In this document: positions 16,774 through 25,132 of the stretch, in pieces | Layout of the letters: each line of letters starts with the position of its first letter | Numbering within the stretch: the stretch's first letter is position 1 | Assembly (NCBI GenBank): GCA_035353335.1 | Contig: DAOPZJ010000001.1 | Location: forward strand, 52,474-110,837 | Source: Oscillospiraceae bacterium | GTDB lineage: Bacteria > Bacillota > Clostridia > Oscillospirales > JAKOTC01 | Length of the DNA stretch: 58,364 bases | Direction: 5' to 3' | Translations under genes and position numbers: made by a program | Notes under the pieces: generated by a model | Databases searched by the model: none | What the model was told of the DNA's origin: nothing | Seen by the model: the letters and a program-made list of their open reading frames with translations, nothing else

Positions 16774-16854
16774 GTTTTTTGCATGCGGAGCGGCAAGGGT
16801 GTCCCCACTCTTTCCGCACAGATTGACGCGCGAGTTTTACTCCTTTAAAACGAC

Positions 16855-17394
16855 TCACTCAGTGACGATGAACGGCACAGTGACAGAACTTTCACCACCC
16901 GAGATTTCAATGCTCCAATTTCCTGCCGAGGTCCGGGCACTGACTTTCCAGGTCCATGTGACGGTTCCGTTCGGTTCGGAGATCTTCGGTTCAAGCCCTT
17001 TTGCCGAGCTGGGACCGGATTTATAGATGACTTTGATGGTGTATTCGATATCGGGTTTGCCTTTTATAGCGACTGAGGCTTCCTGCCCGCGCACAATCGG
17101 CGAAGTCAGGGAAAGGACCTCTATATTTTTGTCCGCTGTAACGGCGGAAACCGTATTCGATGAAACGCGGGAACCGACTTGGGAAGAAGTTTTTGGCACG
17201 GCATTTGAAAAGGCCTTTGAAATGAAAGGTTCGGACCGGGCCGCTTCGGAACTGTTTTTTGCAGAAGACAGCAAGGGAACCGAAGACAACTCAATCCGGG
17301 ATGATTTGATAATGGCGGGCGTATAACTGCTGACAGCATCGCAGCCCGCTAAAAGCAGTACAAAAAATAAGGAACACATGGACCTCTTTTTCAT
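16855..17394 (-). CDS. Lipoprotein with C-terminal Ig-like domain, function unknown
   Basis: A 179-residue protein with a lipoprotein signal: MKKRS, a hydrophobic run and lipobox LLAGC (Cys18). Residues 25-90 are Ser/Ala-rich and low in complexity, like a surface spacer. The last 85 residues have the pattern VRGQEASVAIKG...VTWTWKVSART.AGNWSIEI, a small beta domain often found at the end of Firmicutes surface proteins. It is probably anchored on the outer face of the membrane. GGAGG lies 7 bases ahead of the ATG, and the gene has its own promoter. The partner or ligand is unknown. Confidence 0.8.
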   Translation of the reverse strand: MKKRSMCSLFFVLLLAGCDAVSSYTPAIIKSSRIELSSVPLLSSAKNSSEAARSEPFISKAFSNAVPKTSSQVGSRVSSNTVSAVTADKNIEVLSLTSPIVRGQEASVAIKGKPDIEYTIKVIYKSGPSSAKGLEPKISEPNGTVTWTWKVSARTSAGNWSIEISGGESSVTVPFIVTE

Positions 17395-17431
17395 AAGCCG
17401 CCTCCGTTAATACGACAAAAAAGACATTTAC

Positions 17432-17461
17432 ATTATAATCCGTTTTTTAGGATACTGTCAA
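17432..17461 (-). promoter_or_regulatory. Lipoprotein gene promoter
   Basis: Minus strand TTGACA (17461-17456), 18 bases, TATAAT (17437-17432), about 38 bases ahead of the ATG. Confidence 0.65.
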
Positions 17462-17492
17462 ACACATTCACGAAAAAAAATTTGAAAAAGGG

Positions 17493-17521
17493 TTGCATTC
17501 TTGATTCCCTTATGCTAAAAT
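17493..17521 (+). promoter_or_regulatory. tRNA-Val promoter
   Basis: TTGCAT (17493-17498), 17 bases, TAAAAT (17516-17521) with an upstream TGC, giving an extended -10. The mature tRNA starts 12 bases downstream. Confidence 0.75.
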
Positions 17522-17532
17522 GGAACGGCTTT

Positions 17533-17608
17533 GGGCGCTTAGCTCAGTTGGTAGAGCATCCGCTTGACGTGCGGATGGTCAGCGGTTCGAGTCCGTTAGC
17601 GCCCACCA
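17533..17608 (+). tRNA. tRNA-Val (anticodon GAC)
   Basis: Seventy-six bases with a full cloverleaf. The acceptor stem GGGCGCT pairs with AGCGCCC, TAGCTCAGTTGGTAGAG forms the D arm, the anticodon loop TTGACGT carries GAC, and GGTTCGAGTCC forms the T arm. CCA is encoded. It has its own promoter and terminator. Confidence 0.97.
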
Positions 17609-17616
17609 TAAAAAAG

Positions 17617-17641
17617 ACACTTGCTTCGGCAAGTGTTTTTT
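17617..17641 (+). terminator. tRNA-Val terminator
   Basis: ACACTTGC, TTCG tetraloop, GCAAGTGT, then a run of T. A strong intrinsic terminator directly after the tRNA. Confidence 0.85.
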
Positions 17642-17644
17642 CAA

Positions 17645-17830
17645 TGAAGCGTTCCTGTTGGTACAAGAAGTGTCCTTCGGACATGAAGTTACCACCCCGC
17701 AACGTGCGCGTGGGCAGTGAAGTGTGTTTGCGGACACATTAGGAACGCTTCACTTCATGTTTTTGTTAAACAAAAATACTTCATTTCTTGCCGCAGCGAG
17801 ATGCTTCATGTCGGCATAGCCGACACTTCA
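17645..17830. repeat. Hairpin mosaic repeat downstream of tRNA-Val
   Basis: The outer arms TGAAGCGTTCCT (17645-17656) and AGGAACGCTTCA (17741-17752) are perfect inverted repeats 84 bases apart. Inside and after them are small hairpins separated by CTTCAT/ATGAAG words: TGTCC-TTC-GGACA (17671-17683), TTTTTGTT/AACAAAAA near 17760-17776, and GTCGGC-ATA-GCCGAC (17810-17824). No convincing gene lies here. It has the look of an extragenic repeat family rather than an insertion sequence with a transposase. Confidence 0.65.
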
Positions 17831-17942
17831 TTTATATTATTCAATCGCATGTTTTTCATATAAAAAAGTTATATAATATATACTGGTCCGCCGGAATCAT
17901 ATTAAAGGCATAGAGGGGGCGGCAGGGATCTTTTATATTTTA

Positions 17943-18722
17943 ATGGCACTGCTCAGCTCGGTACTCGGCTCGGCGGGCACGGTCCTGCAAAAGAAGGGCA
18001 GCGGCTGGATGGTACGCAGCGAAAAGCGCCCGGATAACGCAAAGGCTCTGTTTTTGATTTGGGCAGCCGGAATGGTTGTCGCTTATGCGTTTTCGGCGGT
18101 GCCGCTGGTCATCGCTTCGAAAAAACTTGCCCCCCACATTATTTCATCGTTATCGGGGTTCAACATCGCTTTGACTGTGGTGCTCTCACACTTTTTCCTA
18201 AAAGAGAAACTCTTCCGTTCGGATATTCATTATGGGCTGGTGATTGCCGGCTCCATTGCATTGCTGAGCTTTCATCTGACCGATACCTCGGGCGAAGTGA
18301 ACCGGACTTATCTTTATTCGCTTCTGGCGGCGCCGCTGACGCTGCTGATTCCGCTCCTGTTTAAAAAGATGGATAAAAAACGCAGAGTTGCGATGCTCGG
18401 CGTGTTTTCGGGTCTAATGATGGGACTCAGCGTCGTGATGCTGAATATATTGGTCAAACAAAACCAAACGATTTCCGCGCAAATTTTCGTCTCGCCGTTT
18501 TTATATTTTTACCTGCTGACGGGCGCGGCCTCCGTAGGTGCGGCACAATCGGCATTCCGGATCGGAGATATTGTGCTGTTCACACCGGTCCAGGTGGTCG
18601 CAGGGATGTGTTATCCGTTATTCTGCTCGTTTTTTCTCTATGAGACCGCGGTCGAATGGTTTCAGGTCGTCTTGATTTTATTAATGGCATTTTCGTGCTG
18701 GGGCATAGAAAGAAAAAGATAA
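17943..18722 (+). CDS. DMT-superfamily (EamA-like) transporter
   Basis: Integral membrane protein of about 259 residues with eight or more hydrophobic helices. The paired layout, with a cytoplasmic KKMDKKRR loop in the middle, fits the drug/metabolite transporter superfamily. The first helix seems to extend upstream of the ATG at 17943, since the frame stays open for about 20 codons before it (AAGIFYIL...), with no ATG, GTG or TTG seen in that extension. The real start is therefore uncertain. Substrate is unknown. It stands alone between the tRNA-associated repeat and the URO-D-like gene. Confidence 0.75.
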   Translation: MALLSSVLGSAGTVLQKKGSGWMVRSEKRPDNAKALFLIWAAGMVVAYAFSAVPLVIASKKLAPHIISSLSGFNIALTVVLSHFFLKEKLFRSDIHYGLVIAGSIALLSFHLTDTSGEVNRTYLYSLLAAPLTLLIPLLFKKMDKKRRVAMLGVFSGLMMGLSVVMLNILVKQNQTISAQIFVSPFLYFYLLTGAASVGAAQSAFRIGDIVLFTPVQVVAGMCYPLFCSFFLYETAVEWFQVVLILLMAFSCWGIERKR

Positions 18723-18899
18723 AACATATTTCGGGCTCGACTTATGCCGCAAAGTGATATCGATGATACTCTAACCATCGCGGAGACGGAATAAAAATCT
18801 CTCTCTGCTTTTTTGAACGGCGCGTAAGGGATGCCGCACCCTGCTTTCGATTTCCATTTCTACTCATTTAAGGCCAACTGTTAAATGCCGAAATTTCTA

Positions 18900-18928
18900 T
18901 TGACCCGACACACGGTTGCCTTTATAAT
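18900..18928 (+). promoter_or_regulatory. Promoter of the first URO-D-like gene
   Basis: TTGACC (18900-18905), 17 bases, TATAAT (18923-18928). Transcription would begin near 18935, only about a dozen bases ahead of the TTG start at 18948. This rules out the upstream ATG at 18885. Confidence 0.75.
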
Positions 18929-18947
18929 AGAGCGGGGGTGTTTAAAG

Positions 18948-20210
18948 TTGGACGAATTTTATATTTCCGCAAAGGATAAAGCATATTTAAGGGAACTGGC
19001 CAAGAAGCAGGCCGAATATGCTGCGCTGCCGGTGATGGCCGAGCGCACAAAACAATGGTATGCGCACAATGCGGTCAAAGGTGTCAAGCCGCTGATCGTG
19101 GTGGAGCAGGGTTCATTCGGCCGCGATTTTTTACCGGAGATGAAATGCGAGGGGAAATTCGCCGCGGATCTGGAACGGCAGCTGCTTTCGAAGATTTTAC
19201 AACACGAGCGCATCGACGACGACATTGTGGTGCCGGGTGTTTTCGAGGTTTATATGGATGTCGAATGCCGGGAATTCGGCGTGCCGGTTCAAATTCATCA
19301 TGCCACCGATACAAAGGGGCGCGATGTGGGTTATGAATTCAGTTACCCGATTAAATCGCTTGAAAAAGATTTTAATAAACTGAAACCGTTTGAGTTCAAT
19401 TTTGACCGAAAGCGGTTTGCCGATAAACTCGCGGCGGTCAGGGAAGCGATCGGAGACATTCTGCCCTGCGTGCCGACCAACCGCCATCATGTCTGGTATT
19501 ACATGCACACCGCCAAGGTGATTCAGCTGCTGAGCATGGAACAGTGGATGTACGAACTTGCCGACAATCCCGATGCAGTGCATCAACTGATGCGCTATCT
19601 CAACGACAACATGCTGCGGTTCATCGACTGGTTGGAGAGAGAAAAGCTGTTCACGCCCGATAACGGCAACAACTACGCCGGAGCGGGCAGTTACGGTTTT
19701 ACCGACGAGCTGAAAATTCCCGCGGACGGCAAGCCCATGGCCAAAAACGTCTGGGGAAACGTGAACTCGCAGGAATCGTTCGCCATATCCCCCGATATGT
19801 ATGCCGAGTTCGTCTATCCGTATATCGCCGAAATCGCAGAGCGGTTCGGTCTGGTCTATTACGGCTGCTGCGAACCGGTTCATGCGCTTTGGCACAAATG
19901 TCTGAAAAATCTGCCCAATATGCGCAAAGTCTCGATTTCGGCCTGGTGCGACGAAGATATTATGGGCGAAGCGCTGAGGGGCACGAAAGTGATCTATTCC
20001 CGAAAGCCGTCGCCGAAATTTTTAGGCGTCGATCCGGTGTTTGACGAAGACGGTTACCGCAAATATATGAAAGACACCCTTTCCAAGGCACGGGGGTGCG
20101 AGATCGAGATCATCTTCCGTGATGTCTATACTCTGATGGGCGACCCCGGCAGACCCGCGAAGGCCGTTAAGGTTCTGCGTGAAGTCATCGAGGACTGTTG
20201 GAGGCCGTAA
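18948..20210 (+). CDS. Uroporphyrinogen decarboxylase-family protein
   Basis: Protein of 420 residues with a URO-D/methyltransferase-type barrel. PNMRKVSISAW and the VYYGCCEP segment near residue 307 are typical of the branch related to corrinoid methyltransferases (MtaA/MtbA-like), not of heme enzymes. The Cys pair in GCCEP and nearby His could bind zinc. No heme, cobalamin or methylotrophy genes are near, so its substrate is unknown. Translation starts at TTG 18948: GGGGGT lies 8 bases upstream and the promoter is just ahead. A second family member is at 38325-39413. Confidence 0.82.
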   Translation: MDEFYISAKDKAYLRELAKKQAEYAALPVMAERTKQWYAHNAVKGVKPLIVVEQGSFGRDFLPEMKCEGKFAADLERQLLSKILQHERIDDDIVVPGVFEVYMDVECREFGVPVQIHHATDTKGRDVGYEFSYPIKSLEKDFNKLKPFEFNFDRKRFADKLAAVREAIGDILPCVPTNRHHVWYYMHTAKVIQLLSMEQWMYELADNPDAVHQLMRYLNDNMLRFIDWLEREKLFTPDNGNNYAGAGSYGFTDELKIPADGKPMAKNVWGNVNSQESFAISPDMYAEFVYPYIAEIAERFGLVYYGCCEPVHALWHKCLKNLPNMRKVSISAWCDEDIMGEALRGTKVIYSRKPSPKFLGVDPVFDEDGYRKYMKDTLSKARGCEIEIIFRDVYTLMGDPGRPAKAVKVLREVIEDCWRP

Positions 20211-20240
20211 AAATAAAAGCTTCTCACAACTCACAAGTTT

Positions 20241-21461
20241 ATGAACAAACCTATTTATGAGGAACTGAAAAACTATATTGGCGCGGATTTCGCGCGTTTT
20301 TGCATGCCCGGGCATAAAGGCCAGGGAGTTTCGGAAATCAAATTTGACCTGACCGAAACTGCCCGTACCGGCGATTTATACGAGGAAACCGGCTTTTTCG
20401 CCGACTCGATGAAAAAAGCCGCCGCGGTCTACAATGTGCCGGCGCTGCTTTATTCGACAGGCGGCAGCACACTCGGAATACAGGCGCTCTGTGCCGCATA
20501 CTTTAAAACAGGGGATAAAATCCTGCTGCTGCGCGACAGCCACCGGGCGCTCGTCAACATGCTGGTTCTGCTTGGCCTTGTACCGATTTGGGCAGCCGAC
20601 ACAGGCGACGCATTATCGAAATCCCGCAATGCCGACGGTGCCTTTCTGACATCACCCGATTATTTCGGCAATCTGCTCAATTATAAAAAGCTCGCCGCTG
20701 CCTGTCATAAAAAACACATCCCGCTGCTTGTTGACTCCGCCCACGGCGCGCATTTTCCGGCAATCGGTCTGCCGTCCGCGATCGCATTGGGAGCGGATGC
20801 CTGCGTTATCGGGCTGCATAAGACTCTGCCCGCGCTGACCGGAGCCGCGGCTGTTCTGCTTTCCGACGCAGAAAAGACCGCCAAAGTCCGCAGCGGAATG
20901 CGCCTGTTCGGCAGCACCAGCCCGTCGTATCTGATCGCTCTCTCCGCGGAAAACGCAGTGGCATCACTGGAAGACGATCAAGACCGCTGGCAGGCGACAG
21001 CGACCCTCTGCAATACTTTCCGGGCTCAGTTTCCCGCTTTATTTTATCGTAACGACGATCCGACTCGTCTGGTGCTCTGCTGCGAAAACGCCGCAAAAGC
21101 CCTTGACGATGCCGCAATCTCGCCCGAATATGCCGATGACAACTGTGCGGTTTTGCTCTGCTCGCCGTATAACCGTGAGATCGATTTCGAGCGCCTCGGC
21201 GCGGTCTGCCGTATCTTGCGGCCGAAAAAGCGGGATATTGCGCCGCCGGAATTTTTGAAAATGAAACGCACTCCGCGGGAGGCCTGTTTTGCTCCGTCTC
21301 ACACAGTTTCAATCAACGATTCCGTCGGAAAAATCGCCGCCGAGAGCGTCTGTATCTGCCCGCCATGCCGAACAGTTTTGTGCTGCGGGGAATTGATCAC
21401 CGCCAAAACCGTCAAATTTTTAAAAACCTATGGAAAAATTGCCATAGATGTGCTAAAATAG
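20241..21461 (+). CDS. Orn/Lys/Arg decarboxylase-family PLP enzyme (YaaO-like)
   Basis: Fold-type I PLP enzyme of 406 residues. The N-terminus has FCMPGHKGQG, the family signature. YSTGGSTLGIQA binds the cofactor phosphate, VDSAHGAHF holds the Asp and His of the PLP site, and IGLHKTLPALTGAA carries the Schiff-base Lys. It is shorter than biosynthetic arginine or lysine decarboxylases (about 480 residues), as in YaaO of the Firmicutes yaa cluster. The substrate is unproven. It sits 30 bases after the URO-D-like gene and heads the yaa-type gene block; tmk, which normally follows, is missing here. Confidence 0.85.
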   Translation: MNKPIYEELKNYIGADFARFCMPGHKGQGVSEIKFDLTETARTGDLYEETGFFADSMKKAAAVYNVPALLYSTGGSTLGIQALCAAYFKTGDKILLLRDSHRALVNMLVLLGLVPIWAADTGDALSKSRNADGAFLTSPDYFGNLLNYKKLAAACHKKHIPLLVDSAHGAHFPAIGLPSAIALGADACVIGLHKTLPALTGAAAVLLSDAEKTAKVRSGMRLFGSTSPSYLIALSAENAVASLEDDQDRWQATATLCNTFRAQFPALFYRNDDPTRLVLCCENAAKALDDAAISPEYADDNCAVLLCSPYNREIDFERLGAVCRILRPKKRDIAPPEFLKMKRTPREACFAPSHTVSINDSVGKIAAESVCICPPCRTVLCCGELITAKTVKFLKTYGKIAIDVLK

Positions 21462-21613
21462 TTTCGTAACCGATTCTGTGCGGCCATTTTTATAACGAAA
21501 ATCAAAATTGCCGCGGCAGTTTTAGATAATTGGGATTTTAACACGAAGCAGAAAGCATTACTTCCGAATTCGAGTCGAACCTCCGCATATCCCATATTTG
21601 AAAGGAGAACCCC

Positions 21614-21952
21614 ATGAAGCTGCTGCTCTGTATCGTCTCAAACGACGACAGTTCCGCCGTGCAGGCGGCATTGACCTCCGAGGGCTATTTCACCACCAAA
21701 CTGTCCTCGACCGGCGGTTTTCTGAAGGCCGGAAATACCACCTTTTTGATCGGCGCGGAAAATGCCGACGTCGATAAAATCATCTCGATTATCGGTAAAT
21801 ACAGCAAACGCCGCAAGACCGTGCTGCCCAGCTCCATGCCGACCACCGTCTATTCCGGTGCTCCGATGAACACCGGCTCGGCTCCGATAGAGGTCTCGAT
21901 CGGCGGTGCGACAGTCTTTGTTCTGAACATCGAACGCTTTGAAAAAATGTAA
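21614..21952 (+). CDS. darA: DarA, PII-like cyclic di-AMP receptor
   Basis: A 112-residue protein nearly collinear with B. subtilis DarA (YaaQ, also called PstA). TKLSSTGGFLKAGNTTF carries the Thr, Gly and Asn residues that bind c-di-AMP, and the C-terminus ends IGGATVFVLNIERFEK. It forms PII-like trimers in the cytosol; its output partner is not known in general. AAAGGAG precedes the ATG. Its TAA overlaps the holB ATG by one base, so translation is coupled. It is the receptor half of a pathway whose synthase, CdaA, lies about 10 kb upstream. Confidence 0.94.
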   Translation: MKLLLCIVSNDDSSAVQAALTSEGYFTTKLSSTGGFLKAGNTTFLIGAENADVDKIISIIGKYSKRRKTVLPSSMPTTVYSGAPMNTGSAPIEVSIGGATVFVLNIERFEKM

Positions 21953-22908
21953 TGTTAGCCGAACATTTTGCCGGCAATAAAGCGACCGTCTCCCGACTCG
22001 AACATCTCGTCGCCTCGGGCAGAATGCCGCACGCGGTTTTGCTCGCCGGCGAAAGCGGAACCGGCAAATCAATGCTTGCGCGGCTGCTTGCGGAAACCGC
22101 CGTCTGCAGGAATGCAGACAAGCCCTGCGGAGTTTGTACGGGTTGTAAAAAAGCGCAGTCCGGGTCGCACCCGGACATTCGCATTTATAACGATGCAGAA
22201 GCCTTTAAAAAAAAGGAAGATATTCCTCAATTCAAATCCGAACTCTATCTGATCCCGAACGAAGCCGAGACCAAGGTCTATATTATCGAAGACGCCTGGG
22301 ACGTCAGCCCCGAAGTTTCAAATGCGCTTTTAAAAGCGCTGGAAGACCCGCCTCAGCGCACGCTGTTCATTCTGACCTCGCCGTCGCGCGCGAAACTGCT
22401 GCCGACCATTCGTTCGAGGCTTACCGAGTTTCTGCTTACTCCGGTCGACCCTGAAATTGCGGCTCCGTTTGTCGCCAAAGACGCAAACTGCGGGCTTGGA
22501 AAAGCCGGGGAGACCGCCGCTTTGTTCGGCGGAAACATCGGGAAAGCCGTTCGATATCTTACAGACGATCATTTCGCCGCCGATATCAGCCTTATCAAAT
22601 CCATTCTGGAGGCATCGATTACGCCGGGTTCCTATGAATTGAACCTGTTGCTGCAGTCACTGTGCAGCCGCAAGCGCCCTGAGATCACCGAGTTTTTGGA
22701 CCTGTTGTTTGACCGAACCTGCTCGGCGCTCTCCGCCAAACAAAATAAAAAGGCGGCTGCGGGCGTACCGGAGGGTTTTGAACTCAAGATCTCAACCGGC
22801 CGTCTTGTCAAAATTTGTGATGCCATCGACGACTGCAGAAACTATCTCGATGCCAACGGCAGCATGACTGCGATCATGCTTTTGCTGGCAGCCCAAATGC
22901 GTTCATAA
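21952..22908 (+). CDS. holB: DNA polymerase III delta-prime subunit
   Basis: Clamp-loader subunit of 318 residues that helps load the sliding clamp. It has GESGTGKS near residue 29, a four-Cys zinc module (CRNADKPCGVCTGC), VYIIEDAWDV in the Walker B position and NALLKALEDPP. The sensor motif reads TIRSRL rather than SRC, as is common in delta-prime proteins. The C-terminal collar domain follows. It overlaps darA by one base and belongs to the yaa replication/translation cluster. Confidence 0.93.
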   Translation: MLAEHFAGNKATVSRLEHLVASGRMPHAVLLAGESGTGKSMLARLLAETAVCRNADKPCGVCTGCKKAQSGSHPDIRIYNDAEAFKKKEDIPQFKSELYLIPNEAETKVYIIEDAWDVSPEVSNALLKALEDPPQRTLFILTSPSRAKLLPTIRSRLTEFLLTPVDPEIAAPFVAKDANCGLGKAGETAALFGGNIGKAVRYLTDDHFAADISLIKSILEASITPGSYELNLLLQSLCSRKRPEITEFLDLLFDRTCSALSAKQNKKAAAGVPEGFELKISTGRLVKICDAIDDCRNYLDANGSMTAIMLLLAAQMRS

Positions 22909-22936
22909 AGATTCGTCTGCATAACGATTAACAGTT

Positions 22937-22958
22937 CGGACATCATCATTAATGTCCG
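22937..22958 (+). terminator. Hairpin between holB and ricT
   Basis: CGGACAT (22937-22943), eight-base loop, ATGTCCG (22952-22958), then TTTTA. A weak terminator or attenuator that may reduce read-through into ricT. Confidence 0.5.
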
Positions 22959-22983
22959 TTTTACTTGAAAGGATGAAATAGAT

Positions 22984-23850
22984 ATGCCCAAATACGCAGG
23001 AGTGCGTTTTCAAAACGGCGGAAAGGTCTATCACTTTCTCGCCGGAGACCTGCCGGTCAGGAGCGGTGACCACGTGATCGTCGAGACCGCGCATGGCCCC
23101 GAGTATGGCGAAGCCGCCACCGATGCGCTCGATTTCGAACCCGGCGGAAACGTCGAACCCACAAAAGAAATTGTGCGAATCGCAACCGACACCGATGCCA
23201 AACAAGACGCACAAAACCGAAAAAAAGAGGCCGACGCCTTTAAAATCTGCGAGCAGAAGATCACCAACCACAAACTCGAGATGAAGCTGATCGAGGTCAA
23301 TTACAACTTCGACGGCAGCAAGATCATCTTCTTTTTTACCGCCGACGGCCGCGTCGATTTCCGTGAACTCGTCAAGGACCTCGCCTCGGCTTTCCGCACC
23401 CGAATCGAGCTGCGCCAGATCGGCGTGCGCGACGAGGCCAAGATGCTCGGTGGGTTCGGGGTCTGCGGAAAGCCGTTTTGCTGTGCCACGTTTTTAAGCG
23501 ATTTCCAACCGGTCTCGATCAAGATGGCAAAGGAACAGGGGCTCTCGATGAACCCCGCCAAAATTTCCGGCGCCTGCGGGCGGCTGATGTGCTGTCTCAA
23601 ATATGAGCAGAACGCCTATGAGGATCTCCAGAAAATCACGCCGCGCCCCGGTTCCACGGTCGATACGCCCGACGGCACGGGCTGCGTCACCGAATCTTCG
23701 CTGCTGAAGAGTACCGTCAAGGTGCGGCTCGACCGCACACCCGACGTCCTGCCCAAGCAATACAGCGTCTCGGACGTCAAGCTGCTTCGCCCGGCTCGTC
23801 CCCCGCGCGAAGAAGTCCCCAAAGAACTCGAAGAACTCTCGGATCATTGA
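22984..23850 (+). CDS. ricT: PSP1-domain protein RicT (YaaT)
   Basis: Protein of 288 residues with a central PSP1 domain. It holds the strongly conserved GGFGVCGKPFCCATFL and SGACGRLMCCLKYE segments, whose cysteines ligate Fe-S clusters in the RicA-RicF-RicT complex. That complex affects RNase Y specificity, sporulation and competence in B. subtilis. Length and order match YaaT. AAAGGATG lies ahead of the ATG. It follows holB, as in the Bacillus cluster; yabA does not follow here. Confidence 0.93.
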   Translation: MPKYAGVRFQNGGKVYHFLAGDLPVRSGDHVIVETAHGPEYGEAATDALDFEPGGNVEPTKEIVRIATDTDAKQDAQNRKKEADAFKICEQKITNHKLEMKLIEVNYNFDGSKIIFFFTADGRVDFRELVKDLASAFRTRIELRQIGVRDEAKMLGGFGVCGKPFCCATFLSDFQPVSIKMAKEQGLSMNPAKISGACGRLMCCLKYEQNAYEDLQKITPRPGSTVDTPDGTGCVTESSLLKSTVKVRLDRTPDVLPKQYSVSDVKLLRPARPPREEVPKELEELSDH

Positions 23851-23893
23851 ATCAATATTATATTATAATTCCGATAATGCTTTCCGAAACCGT

Positions 23894-23920
23894 CCCGCCG
23901 TTTGACTCCGGCGGGGCGGG
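23894..23920 (+). terminator. Terminator after ricT
   Basis: CCCGCCG (23894-23900), eight-base loop, CGGCGGG (23909-23915), then GCGGG and TTTATTTG. Confidence 0.65.
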
Positions 23921-24050
23921 TTTATTTGAAATAAGAAATAATCGTGAAGAGGGAAAAATTGTTGTACACGGGGGTGAGTGCGGAAATCGTGCCGGATTAA
24001 AACTCTATCTAATTTATACGGATTATCTCCACAATTTTCGGGTTTTTATC

Positions 24051-24079
24051 TTGCATTTTTCATTAAACTATGTTAAAAT
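24051..24079 (+). promoter_or_regulatory. Ferredoxin gene promoter
   Basis: TTGCAT (24051-24056), 17 bases, TAAAAT (24074-24079) with an upstream TGT, giving an extended -10. Confidence 0.65.
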
Positions 24080-24160
24080 ATGATGTTGGGAACCGCCCAA
24101 CGGGCTTTTGCGGATAAAATTTCGCTTTTGCCCGAAACTTTACACGGAGGAACATAAAAC

Positions 24161-24331
24161 ATGCCTTATACCATCAGTGACGAATGCATCAAGTGCGGCG
24201 CCTGTGAGAGCGAATGCCCGGTCAGCGCCATCAAAGAGGGCGACAAAAAGTATGTCATCAACCCGGATGAATGCATCTCCTGCGGCGCCTGCGCGGGTGT
24301 TTGCCCGGTCAATGCCCCCAAAGAACAATAA
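24161..24331 (+). CDS. 2[4Fe-4S] ferredoxin
   Basis: A 56-residue clostridial-type ferredoxin with two complete CxxCxxCxxxCP motifs: CIKCGACESECP and CISCGACAGVCP. It carries low-potential electrons in the cytosol for anaerobic metabolism. GGAGG lies 10 bases ahead of the ATG. It has its own promoter and terminator and is inserted between ricT and trmN6, breaking the usual yaa order. Confidence 0.96.
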   Translation: MPYTISDECIKCGACESECPVSAIKEGDKKYVINPDECISCGACAGVCPVNAPKEQ

Positions 24332-24381
24332 GATTTACCCTGAAAAAGGGGCCTGGACTTTCAGCGCATTCAATCTGCTGG

Positions 24382-24402
24382 AGGGCCGTATGGCCCTTTT
24401 TT
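24382..24402 (+). terminator. Ferredoxin gene terminator
   Basis: AGGGCC, GTAT loop, GGCCCT, then six T. Confidence 0.85.
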
Positions 24403-24417
24403 GGTTTATGAAGTAAA

Positions 24418-25128
24418 ATGAGAAGAGAACCTCTCTCCGACTCGATTTTCGTCTGTTCGGACAAAACCGTTACTTACGGCGTCAACGCCTTCTTACTGGC
24501 GCGGTTTTCGGTACCGCGGGAAAACGAACTCGCCCTTGACCTCTGCGCCGGATGCGGCATCGTCTCATTGCTCTGGGCGCGGGACGGGGACTGCCGAAAT
24601 ATCACCGCGCTTGAATTGCTGCCTAAAGCCGCCGAGCTCGCGCGCGAAGGTGTGCTGTTATCCATGATCGAAGACCATGTTTCGGTGCTCTGCGCCGACC
24701 TGCGCGATTATAAAGCTCTGTTTTCTCCCTCGTGGTTTGATCTGATTGCGGTCAACCCGCCTTTTTATCAGGTCGGTGCGGGAACAATCAGCCCCAATCC
24801 CGAACGGGCGTTCGCTCGCAGCGACCAAACCGCTGCCCTCGACAACATCTGCAAAGCAGCATCCTATCTGCTAAAATCAAATGGCCGCCTGACAGTTTGT
24901 ATTCGGCCCGATCGGGCCGAAGAACTCAAAACTCTCCTGCAAGCGTCCGGAATCACCCCAACCCGTCAACAATATATACGGCATGACTCCGAAAAAAAGC
25001 CGTTTCTCGTGTTGTTCGAGGGTAAAAAGGGCAGCGGAGAACTCAGCCGACTATCCGATTTTTTTCTTTACCAAGGCCGAAAACCCACCGAAGATTACTT
25101 AAACATCTATGAAACATATAGGAAGTGA
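24418..25128 (+). CDS. tRNA1(Val) (adenine-N6)-methyltransferase-like (YabB/TrmN6)
   Basis: Class I SAM methyltransferase of 236 residues. DLCAGCGIVSLLW forms the SAM-binding loop and VNPPFYQ is the N6-adenine motif, used to methylate A37 of tRNA-Val in E. coli TrmN6. Its place before rsmI matches yabB of Bacillus. The upstream ribosome-binding site is weak. The RNA target is inferred from homology and synteny. Confidence 0.88.
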   Translation: MRREPLSDSIFVCSDKTVTYGVNAFLLARFSVPRENELALDLCAGCGIVSLLWARDGDCRNITALELLPKAAELAREGVLLSMIEDHVSVLCADLRDYKALFSPSWFDLIAVNPPFYQVGAGTISPNPERAFARSDQTAALDNICKAASYLLKSNGRLTVCIRPDRAEELKTLLQASGITPTRQQYIRHDSEKKPFLVLFEGKKGSGELSRLSDFFLYQGRKPTEDYLNIYETYRK

Positions 25129-25132
25129 GCGC

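Noticed and set aside
17482..17742. Open frame across tRNA-Val
   Set aside because: Covers the tRNA gene, its terminator and the hairpin repeat; not a protein gene.
17645..17830. CRISPR-like repeat array
   Set aside because: The repeated words are only six or seven bases, with irregular spacing and self-complementary modules; no cas genes.
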